DNA of 64,000 nucleotides from Ephemerocybe angulata (taxonomy: Eukaryota > Basidiomycota > Agaricomycetes > Agaricales > Psathyrellaceae): the NCBI GenBank assembly GCA_013368325.1, contig JAACJK010000001.1, forward strand, positions 2,914,001 to 2,978,000, in the 5' to 3' direction. The notes under the pieces are model-generated. The model worked only from the letters and a program-made list of their open reading frames with translations. It was not told the origin of the DNA and did no database searches. Shown in pieces: positions 35,297 through 46,740 of the stretch; positions within the stretch are counted from its first letter, which is position 1, and the number at the start of each line of letters is the position of its first letter. Position numbers and translations under genes: made by a program.

Positions 35297-37671
35297 ATGC
35301 CCTCCGGCCCATCAACGTCGGATTACCACGAACGCGCTGAAGACACGCCTCTTCTTCCGCAACCCCAACGTCGCAACCAAGAACGCCAAAGCGATGCCAT
35401 GGGCTACTCTCTCGCATCCATCTTCCGCTGGAAGCCCCATCCTTACTGGTATGTCTCGGTTGTCCCATTCCACAATCGCGGTGTATGACGCCGAAGGTGC
35501 AGGTTGATCCCGGTGGTGCTCGTTATGTCAATGTCGGTGCGTTTTGAGCGCTTTTTCGCGGCGTTGGTCGACTCAAGCGTGGATTCAGCGGGGTGTAACG
35601 ATGTCTCCGAGGATTCAAGTCTACAAAGCTATCGCATGCCGAACACTTTCATCCGACTCGCCTGGGGTAGGCTCCAGTCTCACCGAAATCATCAACACTA
35701 CCACCCAATGCGGGGACACCGATGTGCAAGCCAAAGCTGCGAAGATTCAAGCAGGTGCGGGCCCTCTCACACAGCTCCCCTCTCCTGCTCAAGTGCCTCC
35801 GCAGCCGTTGTAACGTTAATGAGCGCACTGAGTGCGATCACGACCGGATTCTGGAGTAGGCGGGGTGATACGCACGGCAGGAAGCCCATTCTATCAGCCT
35901 TCCTCATTGGTGCGCTCCTGATGTGAGTTCTCATTCCCCGCCAAGCGCGAATCGTTGATTGACGTGTATTTCAGGGAGGCGGTGTTCGTGCTCGTTATGA
36001 AGCCCGACTCGTGGTTTGGGCGGTACGGCGAGAAGGCCATTCTCGTGGGACCGATCCTTGAGGGCCTTGTAGGCGGACTGTCGACCTTCAATGGAGTCGT
36101 ACACGCGCAAGTGTCACCTCAGGCCTTTATTGAGTGATAAATGCTGATCTGCGAACAGATATATATCGGATTGCACGCGCCATGGCTCGAGGTGTGCCGT
36201 GGTTTCGCATGGACGGGAAAAGGCGCTGACCTTTCATTAGATCGAAAATCTTTTCCACTGTGCAAGGAATGGTGTTTGTAGGACTCGCAATTGGACCTCC
36301 GGTGCGCCGAACAACGAACTTATCTTTCGAACTTGGAAGACTGACTGGACTACAGTTTGCCGGTGTCCTCCTACCCCAAGTGGGATACAGCGACTCCTTT
36401 TTCTACACCAGCATCACCCTCATCTTCCTCACACTCCTATACGTCAATTTCGTCTGCCCGGAGTCGTTTATACCAGTTGAACGAGAAACTATTGAGAACT
36501 TCCGAGAGGAGGAGCAGCAATCCAAGTCGTCCGCTATTTACGCGGCTCGACGCTTGATTACGCGCTTCCTATCAGCACTTCTATCGCCTATCCTTATGTT
36601 TGCTCCTCGGCGCGTTCTGAGCAGTCGTAAGCTGAACTACGGAATGCCCCTGGTCGGACTCTCGTTGTTCCTTTACCTTGTTTCGACGGTCTGTCTCCCT
36701 TTTTCTTTTCCCTTGCTCCATGCTCATCATCCCTGCAATCAGGGTGTATACTCGGCAAAGTACCTCTATGCCCAACATGTGTTCACATGGAACACCGCCG
36801 AGGTACGTCCTGCATCCTTCTGCTCGTCAGCAGCGAAAATCTAACGAATGACATCAGCTGGGATACTACATGTCCATCCTATGGATTACGCGGGCGTTTA
36901 ACCTTCTTGTATTCCTCCCGAGTAAGTCAATCACATCGACGACCTAGAACCTTTTCTGACCTGTCCCAGTTGTCATATCCTATCTCAAACCCAAACCTAC
37001 CACTGCCCCGGGCAGCAGTCCCAATGCACACGACGTCGCTGCGGAGCTTAAATTCGACCGATACCTCGCGCAGATCTCTGTGGGATTAGATGGGTTGGCC
37101 GACAGCTTGGTCGCGTTGACGGCGAGCAGGTCGCAACCATTCTTCGTCGCGCTGTCGTGTCTGTCGTCCTTCACATCGGGGGGTAACCCCGCCCTGCACT
37201 CTCTTGGAGCTATCGCGTTGCACGCGTGTGGATATAGCTCCGAGGTGGGGACGCTCTTTGGGGCGATGGGCGTCTTGAGCGCTGTTGCACATATCATTTC
37301 AGTGAGTCCTGGTCGTCAAGTCACAGAGAGTTATGACATTGACTATTTGGTAGCCATCGATATATGCAGGAACGTATAGCAGGACAGTGGGAAGCTTCCC
37401 TGAGGCTATCTTTGTGCTCGCAGCTTGTTTGCTGTTCTCCGCTGTGCTGTTCCTTAGCAGGGTCCAGGCAGATGAGAATGAGATTGAGATGATCCATGGT
37501 AATGCGAGTAGTCGGAGTCGGAGAACGTCGGTGGATGAGAGGAGGCCGTTCTCGGGAAGCTATGACTATGACGCCATCCCAGCTTATGAGGAGGGCCATG
37601 GGAGTGAGCACGAGGAGGAGAGGAGGAGAGCGAGCGCGCCGCAACCGGATGGGGGGGTCCCCGCTGGTTGA
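35297..37671 (+). CDS. Major facilitator superfamily transporter, basidiomycete DHA-like family
   Basis: Integral membrane transporter; substrate unknown. It starts MPSGPSTSDYHERAEDTPLL (cytosolic tail with a dileucine), then the first membrane segment around WLIPVVLVMSMS. The loop with RGVTMSPRIQVYKAIAC and CGDTDVQAKAAKIQ is typical of this fungal family. Segments VVTLMSALSAITTGFWS and then RRGDTHGRKPILSAFLIGA match MFS motif A (RxGDxxGRKP). AILVGPILEGLVGG follows, then YISDCTRHGSRSKIF, a large central loop, and a second six-segment half. The C-tail is acidic and polar (YDYDAIPAYEEGHGSEHEEE). About nine exons. The intron at 36107 has a GC donor (gcaagt), needed to join VVHA to YISDC. About 580 residues. 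Confidence 0.86.
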
Positions 37672-38643
37672 GAGGGTTACGTAGAGCGTGTTGTGGTGCC
37701 AAGCCAAGAGACAAGGAAGGTGCATTGTTACGACTTATTTTACGACTGGATTTCAGCTTTGTTGGAGCTAATTATCTTGATGCTTCGGGGTTGTTTGTAC
37801 ATTAGACAGATTTGTTGTTCGTGTTCACGCTCTTACTCCCCCCCCCCTATCCCCTCCATTCCTATGTATCTACCCCATCCATCCCCTTCCACCCACTCCT
37901 TCGGCTTTCATCTATGTTCTCCTTTCTGCTTCTCCCGCGTTCGCCTATTGGTTTCGATCCCTTGTTTGCTTTCTTGCATATACCCAATGCCGAGTGATGG
38001 GTTTGAACTATGTACTATACTATCACTTTTTTGAATCGAATGGGAAGGGTGGATTGTATCCATGACTGACATTCTAAGAGATAGGTGGCATGCGTATTAA
38101 GAGGTTTAGGCGGCGGGAATGCTCGTGCTTATACCATGTCGTATCATCCGAGCGCTAAATTAAGCGCTCACTCGCAGAGACTGACGGAGGCCATTGTGTC
38201 ATCAAAAAAAGGTCTACGGATGCAGATGTATCTCTGTCAGCATCCATTTCTTGAAGCCCGGATGCACTGGCGCAAAAGGGTCAGCAGGACCGCATTTGCT
38301 ATCATGAATGGCAAGGTGCATGCTCATCGCGAGAAACAGTTGCTATATTTAGCCTTTCTTCACACTCGTTCGCACGAAAGTTGGGAAGTTTTTACATACG
38401 GGTCGAGGATGGGCAGGGTGCGGTGTAGGGGAAGGGTCCTTGACAGGACGGGTTGGTAAGGTATCTGTCAGCTTAGGGTCGATTTGTCGAGGGTATGACC
38501 CGTATTGTTGGTACAGCGAACACCGCAGCACTTAATATGCAAGTATAAAGCAGAGAACCCCGAGACCAATCTCTATCACTTCAAAGTTCCCCCTCAACTC
38601 AAGTATTCAGGCAACAACAGTTTTCAAGCACCGCATTTTCAAG
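37672..38643. other. Intergenic, 1.0 kb between MFS and GST genes
   Basis: 3' flank of the MFS gene (with a CT/C-rich stretch near 37840-37900) and promoter of the GST gene. Two short frames near 38090-38460 show no domain. No repeat was recognised. Confidence 0.45.
38544..38549 (+). promoter_or_regulatory. TATA box of the GST gene
   Basis: TATAAA lies 100 bp upstream of the GST start codon, followed by a C- and A-rich leader, as in strongly expressed fungal genes. It is the clearest TATA element upstream of a well-supported gene in the window. Confidence 0.55.
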
Positions 38644-39480
38644 ATGGTTCTCACTGTGTACGGACACCCCCACTTGAGCTGCACCCAGCGCGTGGCGGCC
38701 GCTCTGCACGAGAAGCAGGTCCCGTTCAAGCTTGTCGTCGTTGATTTAATGGGGAAGGAGCAGAAGACTCCGGCGTACCTCGAGAAGCAGCCCTTCGGAC
38801 AGATTCCTGTCCTCGTATGTATCCTCTACCCACCTCTGAAAATGGTAGATGGGATTCGGGCGCTGACTTACTGCTGGTGGTGTTCTGTAGGAGGACGATG
38901 GGTATCGCATTTATGAGACCAGGGCGATCTGCCGCTATATCGCGGAGAAGTACGCTGGTCAGGGGACTACGCTCATCCCCATGGACCTCAAGGCAAAGGG
39001 AATCTTTGAGCAAGCTGCCTCGGTCGAGTACGCGAACTGGGAGCCTTACGCGAGCAAAGCGGTAATCGAGAAGGTCTACAAGGCGTACGTTCTACCAGCC
39101 AAGTCTATTCATTTAACATGAACTTACTGAGTATCATATGTAGAATGGGAGGCCAGCCCGCCGACGAAGACCTCGTCGAGAAGATGCTCGTGTCTCTCGA
39201 GGCTAACCTCGATGTGTACGACAAGATTTTGGCGAAGCAGAAGTGGGTTGCGGGAGATGAGTTTACGCTCGCGGATTTGTTCCATATGCCGTATGCTGCG
39301 TTGCTCCCTCGTGTTGGAAGGGACGTTATCGCTGCTAGGCCCAATGTCGCCAGGTACGTGTAGATGGAGGGCTATATGGAGGATGCTTGGCTGATTCTTG
39401 GTTATATTAGGTGGGCCAAGGAGTTACTCGCTCGGCCTTCCTGGCAGGCTGTCAAGGACGGAGTCCAGTCTACTGCTTGA
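38644..39480 (+). CDS. Glutathione S-transferase, phi-like (GSTF)
   Basis: Conjugates glutathione to electrophiles in the cytosol. Four exons (38644-38814, 38891-39084, 39144-39353, 39411-39480) give 214 residues, normal for the class. The thioredoxin-fold half starts MVLTVYGHPHLSCTQRVAAA and carries EKQPFGQIPVLEDDG, with the cis-Pro in QIPVL, and then the glutathione-binding ETRAICRYIAEKY. The helical half has EKMLVSLEANLDVYDKIL, the WVAGDEFTLADLFHMPYAAL motif, and a RPNVARWAKELLARPSW end. The Ser at SCTQR would be the likely catalytic residue of phi-type enzymes. All introns are GT-AG. Confidence 0.93.
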
Positions 39481-39674
39481 GCTGTCATGGAAGTTGAATG
39501 ATATTTACAATATTTGAGATAGTTGGCACTCAGTGGATGTAGACGTATCTGATATACTTACTGAAGTTCTTCAAATACAGCTGGATGTTATAAATAACGC
39601 ATAATTACCTTCGCTTTGGAAACAGCCTCCTGACCTGTTTTGTCTTAATCGTTCGCTTCTTCATCCTCCTCGTC

Positions 39675-41662
39675 CTACTCGGATTCCTCCGTGTCTTCGT
39701 CGACTAATGCGTTGCTTTCGCCTCTGTCGGAAAGGACGCCTTCATCGAAACCTGAATCGAGCTTTTCGTCGTCTCCATTTTTGTCATCGGTAGTGTCCTC
39801 AACCACACTGGGAGCATCGTCGTCGTCGCTGTTCGTCTCCTCCTCCTCTCTCTCCTCCCCGGTTTCCTCTTCCCCCTCTTCCTCATCACCCCCTTCCTTC
39901 TCCTCTCCTTTCCCCTCTTCGCTACTCCCCGAACCCACCTCGGACTCAGATTCACCATTATACCACGGCGCTGAGCCTATCTTCTGGATCTCGGAGGAGA
40001 GTACAGAGGATTTCCCAGGATCGACGGTGTGCGAGGCGTAACTGGAGACCATGATGAAGTATGACATACGATGGTCAGTCTGAACAATCCGATTGGTGTA
40101 CTGGTCATAGAGTAGGTGGGTCGTGAAATTGAAATTGGTTGAGGTAGGGTCAAAGGTGTCATGGGGTTGCCACTGGAACTTTGGGCTATATGGCGCGGTC
40201 GTCTCTCCGGGGAAACGATATTGCGCGGCGGATAGGAAGTGCTTTCCACGATAATCCTCCATTCCAACAGCGCGACGGTGCCCAAATACTAGTTGTTTTT
40301 GGTTACAGGCGAAGCCGAACTCCGCCTTCAGTAGTGATTGAAATCGAATGGCTTCTAGGTCGTAGTTGTCAATTGGGATAATGAGTGAAAACGCCTCGTG
40401 AAATGTTGGAACCACCAGTCTGGCGGTGCCTTGTAGGATGAGCGGTGGAGAGATTGATATTCCAGACACTTGGCTTTTCAGGACGCGAGACCATGGGTAA
40501 TGAATGGGCCGAAGCTCCTGTCGCCCAGGTGAAAGGGTCGACGTCGGCCAACGTAATCGCCAGTTAACGATGCCGATAAAGTTACCATCCACAACAAGTA
40601 TACGATCGCCAGGAAGAAGGTGCACTGTCTAGGTATGGAAGGCTTCAGTATTTTCCTGTACTGCAATAGACAGTCGACTAGCAACACACCCGAACTGCCC
40701 TGTCAATGTACCAGCGAAGTAGCTCGTCCCCCTCCGTTTTCCCACGAGCCTCTTCCCAGTTGACAATGACAGTGCATCCAGCTGGAGGAGATTCCATGCT
40801 GTAAGCAAGATCCTTTCCAAGGAGACTGGCACCATAAAGAAAGGCGGCCTTCGAGTCCTTGAAGGAGGATAAGTGCTCCCCTAGCCGCATTGCTTGTCGT
40901 CCAGAAGGAAGCTCACTTGTCGGTTGAGACAAATGAACGCGCCAAACCCCAACAGTATTTGAAGATTCGCTCCTAGTTGGACATGCGATTACAGCGAGAT
41001 TGAACTGCGACAAATAGCATGCATCCTGATTTGGGCCCAATGCCTCCTCCGAGATGTAATCGATTGCAAGAAGCACATCAATAGCACCTCCAGCGCCTTC
41101 AGAAGGAGGGAACGAGGACGGGATTAATAGCTTTGCTTCGACGGAAGATGTCGACGTCCAGTCGTCAGAGATATCGAAGGACCATACCGAGCCATCTACT
41201 AGGCCCGCGAGGACGAATTGGCCGCCCGGCACCATGCAAATGGATAGGCAACGAGGCAGAGGATCCACCTTCCCTCCCCTGATGACAGGGCGCCTCGCCG
41301 TCTGGACTGGGCTTTTAGGTGTCCAATCTGCCTCCCATCGTCGTATCGAATTCTCAATATCTAGTGAGGAGCATTCCTGGAGTGGCTTTGGGAGGAAGAA
41401 AGGCCGCGGAAGCGATTGTCCCAGACTCTTCAGGACGAGAGAACTCCAGACCTGGCGGGCGCAACTCGCGGTATGCATCGACCTGCATACCTATAGTAGA
41501 CTCTTAGCTTGAGTGGAATATAAAAGTTGAAGCACCGACTTGTCTAGCGTTGAAAATATCCTCCAAACCCAGCTCCTGTAAAATTAAACTTAGGAGTTCG
41601 ACGGGGAGGGAGGCCAGATCTTTGGGCGGCATTTGACTATCCAGGTTTGTGACATAGTTCAT
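39675..41662 (-). CDS. F-box protein with acidic C-terminus
   Basis: Three exons (41540-41662, 40690-41490, 39675-40628) give 625 residues. The N-terminal F-box, DLASLPVELLSLILQELGLE then DIFNARQVCRSMHTA, crosses the first intron. This should recruit Skp1 and make the protein an SCF ubiquitin-ligase receptor. A middle region has beta-rich stretches (GGQFVLAGLVDGSVWSFDI, QFNLAVIACPT, DRILVVDGNFIGIVNWRL) suggesting WD-like or beta-propeller blades as the substrate-binding part, but canonical WD repeats are weak. The last about 100 residues are highly acidic, with Glu/Asp runs such as EEEGEEETGEEREEEE. Its start faces the BUD13 start across 251 bp. Confidence 0.8.
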
Positions 41663-41913
41663 ATTTGAAAAAGATTGTGTGTTTCACCTGCACTGGCTAC
41701 GTTTCCCGGAGAATGGGGCTGAGAACGATCCTCGCAGTGAGAGGTGGTGGGCGTCAATGGTCAAGCTGAGGATCGGCAGATTCGGCACCGGAGACAGAGC
41801 CCATCAGACTATCAGGGGCCTGTTGGTGGCTGTGCATCGACACCAACTTGCACCCAAACGGCGACCACATCGAGCACCTCGTTGCCCTCATTAATCTCCT
41901 ACCCTCCACCACA
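41663..41913. promoter_or_regulatory. Divergent promoter, F-box gene and BUD13
   Basis: 251 bp between two start codons on opposite strands, so both promoters lie here. No TATA box is evident. Confidence 0.5.
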
Positions 41914-42998
41914 ATGCCCGACCTAAAATCCTACCTCGCAGAAAAGTATATGTCAGGTCCCAAGGCCGATGCGATTCTCGCTAAAACTGCCTCACAGACC
42001 AAGAAGAAGCGGAAGAAGGGCACGGCAGCAGGCGCCTCTACGTCCGCGGCAGGTGGAGGGGTAATGCTAGTCGATGAGGATGCCGGATGGCCTTCGCAAG
42101 ATAGAGGGCGTGGGGGCGACGATGATGATGAGGACGCTTTGAAGGACGCTGTTGTAGCGAGCGACCGGGGTTTCAAGAAGCGGAAAGTGGGGAAGGAAGG
42201 TGACTCGACGTGGGTGACGGTGCAGGAAGGGCTTGCTGGGTCATCATCAGGGGTGAAGGAGGAAGAAGAGGAACCGACACCGCTGGATGAGCAGCCTACG
42301 GTTGTGGAGACGCCGTTTGTCGGAGGTCTGGTTACGGCGAAGCAGCTGAAGAAGGTGGTGCCCCAACGGACAGTGCAGAAGGACGAAGGTTTCACGGCGG
42401 AGGATATCGCAAGGGCGCAGGAGACGGTGTATCGTGACTCGTCTGGGCGCAAGGTCGATATGAAGGCGGCGAAAGCGGAGGCGGCTCGGTTAAAGCGGGA
42501 AAGGGAAGAGAAAGAGGCGCAGAAGATGGAGTGGGGCAAGGGTCTGGTTCAGAGGGATGAAAAGGAGGAGAGGAGGAAGGAAATGGAGAAGAATAGGAGC
42601 AGGAAGTTTGCGAGAGGCGTCGATGATGCGGACTTGAACGAAGAGTTGAAGTCGAAGGAGTTGTGGAATGACCCAGCTGCGGCCTTCTTGTCGGTGAGTT
42701 TGTCTATTCACACACCTTTATATTGGAGGCTCAGATCTTCGCTTCAGAAAAACAAGAAGAAGGGACCGAGGAAGCCAGAGTATTCAGGACCACCTCCACC
42801 ACCGAATCGTTTCGGAATCAAACCTGGGTACAGATGGGATGGTGTCGGTGCGTGCCACCTGTTTCATTCTCTCTGAAAGGCTAAACTGACTTTGTTCTAG
42901 ATCGAGGAAACGGTTTCGAGAAGAAATTATTCCAGTCAGTCAACGCGCGGAAACGGAAAGGCGCAGAGAGCTACGCCTGGGGTGCAGAAGACATGTAG
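41914..42998 (+). CDS. BUD13: Pre-mRNA splicing factor Bud13 (RES complex)
   Basis: Component of the pre-mRNA retention and splicing complex with Pml1 and Snu17. Exons 41914-42693, 42748-42847 and 42901-42998 give 325 residues. Family marks: the N-terminal SYLAEKYMSGPKADAIL, a Lys-rich region, ASDRGFKKRKV, TVYRDSSGRKVDMKA, the Arg/Lys/Glu helix ending KEAQKMEWGKGLVQ, DLNEELKSKELWNDPAAAFL, and the C-terminal [20 protein letters not shown], then FEKKLFQ and AESYAWGAEDM. It contains all of the conserved C-terminal block that binds Snu17. The ATG at 41914 is chosen because SYLAEKY is the conserved N-terminus. Confidence 0.95.
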
Positions 42999-43567
42999 TT
43001 TTCTTTCAATCTACTCATTCTGGCCATCCACGAACCGCTTCGCACCGATGCTGAGTGGATGGGTGATATTCAGCCAAATCATCGAACTTCAAACACTCTT
43101 TCGGCTTGCTTTTCTCTCTGGACACTCGTGCCGACGACTCGACTGTCATGAACAGCAGGCAGAGGAGATGTTCTCGCTTCCCAGGAATGCGCCGATATGT
43201 ACCAAGCACAAATCAAGCATCGTGTTCTGCATTACCGTGGTTGAGGCTGAGCACTGACGTACCCATTAACAGCGCGATCCCGCATTCCATACTATCAATC
43301 CTGATCATCGCGCCGATCTTGTCTCTACACTAAGCAGCTGGCACAATGATCGCGCCTATGGTCGGTGGTAAATTGGCATACTCTCCTGCAACTCGGTCAC
43401 ACAAGGTGAACGAAAGGTGTGCAGCAGTCAGGAGCCATCACTGGGATTCGTCAATCAGGCGCCAAGAACGCCCATGGTGGTAAGTATAAGAGATCGACGC
43501 ATTATTTGCCTCTTCCTCTCTCGAACACCCTCGCCCCACTCAGTTTGTGATTTATAATTGTCAAGTC
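42999..43567. other. Intergenic, 0.57 kb
   Basis: BUD13 3' flank and the promoter of the decayed cysteine-rich gene. No separate gene is supported. Confidence 0.45.
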
Positions 43568-44200
43568 ATGCCCCTGGCTTCTGTCCTCCCCGTATTCTTT
43601 GCCTTGCCCCAGGCTCCCTCCAATGACTCCGAATCAGATGGAGGCGGAGGGACGATCACAGAGGAGGAGGCAGCGCAAGCAGGCATTCCTCTGACAGTTC
43701 TCAAGAATTGCATCGCATGCGACGACTTTTTCAAAATCGCGGATCCCTGCACCAACAGCGACACAATTAGCGACCTGGAGAGAACGATTGCCTGTGTGCG
43801 AACAGTTCCCAGATTCTGTTCCAACGGTGCTTGCAATGCATGGTAGATCTGGGCCCGAATCAACTGGGCTTCCACTACAAAAATTTAGGAATGTCACCAA
43901 TGGTGAGGAGCTCAGGATGAATGAGACTGAAATGTTTGGGGTGCTTACTACATAGTGGGGATTTTAGGCTAATCCCTCTCTTTCAACATCGCGGATTTGC
44001 GGTGTCCCAACAACATGACGTTTGCCGTTCCGCCGACTTCTGGCTCCCCTGCGGCGGAAAAGCAAAAGCAAAGCACACAGTAATCGGAAGTAAAAGGATC
44101 GACGAATGTAGGGGCTCGGGGAATCGCGTCCGGGGCAGGGTTGGGGCTGGTTCTCGTATGCGCTGGTCTTCTGAGGGCTTTGATACTTATACATGTACTT
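43568..44200 (+). pseudogene. Decayed small cysteine-rich secreted protein gene
   Basis: Homologous to the intact GPI-anchored protein at 58017-58720. Readable: FFALPQAPSNDSESDG, EEEAAQAGIPLTVLKNCIAC and DDFFKIADPC. After TIAC about 4 nt are missing relative to the intact gene and the frame shifts; the true continuation CANSSQILFQRCLQCMVD lies in another frame. A second shift precedes GPESTGLPLQKF. A GPI-tail-like GIASGAGLGLVLVCAGLL is still visible near 44130-44190, after a stop. The N-terminal signal exon is not recognisable. If expressed, it would make only a 92-residue truncated product. Confidence 0.75.
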
Positions 44201-44387
44201 ACGTAACTTGTGTAAGCGCCCAGGTTGCCACTTGATCAAGGTGAAAGGCTTAGATCGAAACGGCAGCAAATAGATGATCTACGTGCCAGTGAAACCCTTC
44301 AATCATTCCGCATTCATCTTTCATCTCGAGTACTGTCATTCCCGAGCAACCCGTCGCATGTCCTATTGATACGCCTGCGAACTCTGG

Positions 44388-46528
44388 ATGTCGGAACTTC
44401 AAGGCAGAGGCATAGGCTCCTCTACGATTCAAAGGTCGACGTTCCGAACTGAAGCGGTAGGATGGCATCAATTCTCTCAAACGAAAAGAGTCCTGAACAG
44501 GTCCCCCTTTGCGTTTAGCTATTGAGAGCAGCGGAGCGTGGGTCCGTCGGCCACATAGAACGGCTAGGTCAATGGCGTGAATGGCCCAACGACTTTCCCG
44601 GCGCTACACGAGCACTTTTGATCCTTTTTGAACACCTAAAGGCCAACGTCACAGCCATTCCCGAGCTCGAAACTTGCAGGCAACCCGAACTCCTCGGTGA
44701 ACCCACTGTGGTTCTTATTGAAGCATGCTTAGACTCTATAAACGGCCTACTTGGCTACATCCGGGAAACCAGCAAAGAGAACGTGGATAAACTCTTCGCG
44801 ATAGTTAGGGCAAACCTGGAGTACTACTTTGCATGGCTCGCCTTCTTCGGCCGCAATTCCCCTTGTGCTCCAGGATACTACACAGGCTACAACTATGGGG
44901 CTCAAAGGATTATGCTGCTTCTGGACCAAGGCATTCATTATGCAGACGATCCCGACACCCATGAACGAGTTGCAGATTTCTGTCTTTCTTTGTGGATGAT
45001 TGAATCTGCTTCCCCAAGAGTAGACGGGGCTGTCTTCACCGTCGAAGAGTACTGGGAGAACGTCTTCATAAAGTTCGATGGAATTTGGAGGTGTACAGCC
45101 CATGAGCCGACCCGAAACCAAGTCGTTCGGCGAGTGAGCGCATTCAACGATGCTACGCTCAAAGTATTGGCTAGCTCCCTATATAGGGAACTCGTCGATT
45201 GGCCTGCGACACACATGCACGAATACCACAAAAACCCCACCACCTACAGCTGTCAGCCCCTGATCCGGTATATCCAAACGGCGACCATGCTTTGCAACCA
45301 CAATTCCAGGTTCTTCCAAATCATACTCGAGATGCGTTTCGCCACTCGCGCATTCAAGCTAGCATGGGAACTACGGCACGCTCAATCGTTGCAGCCCTAC
45401 GGAGGAACCGTGGCCGGCGAGATAGCCAATCTCCTGTTCGGTCCTATGGTGTTGTTGTCGAAGGAATCTCCCCGCTTGATTCCGGAGCTTCTCGAAGCAG
45501 GCCTCCTTGATATTCTCGCATTCGAACTCCTATCTCAACCACCGGAAGGACGTGCATGCAAATTTGACAAGTGGTACTCGATTGGCGACGGGTTGAATCC
45601 TCTCAAAACGCTTCTACATTTCTGTCATCACCCACGGGTCTCTGCTGCCCTGAGGGTCGCAATGGACCAACTCCCAGCAGAAACACGAGATGCACTCGCA
45701 AGAAATGTGACTGCAAATGGTTACTGGAAGCCATTTTCTGACGATTTTATATTTTATCGGATGGCTGTGGAAATATTGCCCCACCGTGCGGGTCGATTCT
45801 GCGATTCCTTAGAGGTGCGTGTTAATTTCTTTTTTTCTTCCTGCGGTTTCCCTGACTAGTCTCAATAGCACCATACGAAGCAGCCAGGAGAGCAGACAGA
45901 GGTTGCAAAACAGTGTTCGTGGTGCCATACGACCATGTATTGCTCGCGAGAATGTCAGGCGGAGGATTGGGAGTCTTTCCACAAGCGAGAGTGCTCAAGA
46001 GATCGACTCCAACGCATAGGTGTGTCGCTCATTAATTCTGGGACCTAGGCATGGTATCTGATCTAGAGGGGCCGGTGAACTTCATTGTCAGAACGCGAGC
46101 TATCTGGGACTTGGGTTTCTCATCGATCTCGACTGTTCAAACTTATCTACCTCCAGGTGGCCATCTCCAAATGCCAGCGTCCAGAAAAACCCCCTGGAGT
46201 TCACTTTCTATGCCCCATAATCGTTGCCGACGCCACGGTGCTTCCCATGCGGATGTACGAGCTAGACGGCACTGATAAACGCTTTGGCTTCGACAAAATC
46301 GAAACCGATACTCGTAGTGTGGCCATGATACGGCGCTGTGCAGGGGATCCAACGAAACTACTTGCCATCGCGGTGTCGGGCTTCGGAAGGCGTCGGGTGA
46401 ATGCTGTGGCATTGTTCTCGGTTCCAACTCTTCAACTGTTGAGTGGATATGTAAGGCAGAATGCGGACGAGTCTGTAGAAATACCAGTAAAGTATTTAGT
46501 CCATCGCCGTTCTGCCCGCGATGCATAA
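44388..46528 (+). CDS. MYND zinc-finger protein, agaricomycete type
   Basis: Four exons (44388-44456, 44519-45814, 45869-46019, 46092-46528) give 650 residues. The N-terminal exon MSELQGRGIGSSTIQRSTFR joins LLRAAERGSVGHIERL, a helical start seen in agaricomycete MYND proteins. A long helical region with an RVSAFNDATLKVL segment precedes the zinc finger. The MYND motif is QCSWCHTTMYCSRECQAEDW then ESFHKREC. The second CxxC, C-x3-C, H and last C are clear, but the first CxxC is reduced to a single C (FCDSLE), so one zinc site may be incomplete. The start was moved to 44388 because the next exon is opened by a tag acceptor and has no ATG. It probably binds partner proteins; its role is unknown. 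Confidence 0.82.
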
Positions 46529-46740
46529 TATTGATGTGGATTATGGGGTTTCCTACTGGGCGCCGGGTGCTTCAGCTGGCAGGGGCAAAGTTCAACATTA
46601 AAGCCCCAATTTGGGTTTCCTGAGCACAGTGCCATATTTAACCGATGGGACACCTCTTGTACTTACACACGATGCAGAACCCTGCAACGAAAATGCAACA
46701 GGCGAGCGGATTTGACGGGATATCGGTCGGAACTCTTCCC

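Noticed and set aside
46051..46275. The frame after a ctag acceptor near 46066 as the last exon of the MYND gene
   Set aside because: The acceptor at 46091 joins a longer open frame to the MYND exon in phase and gives an exact codon count; the other choice ends early.
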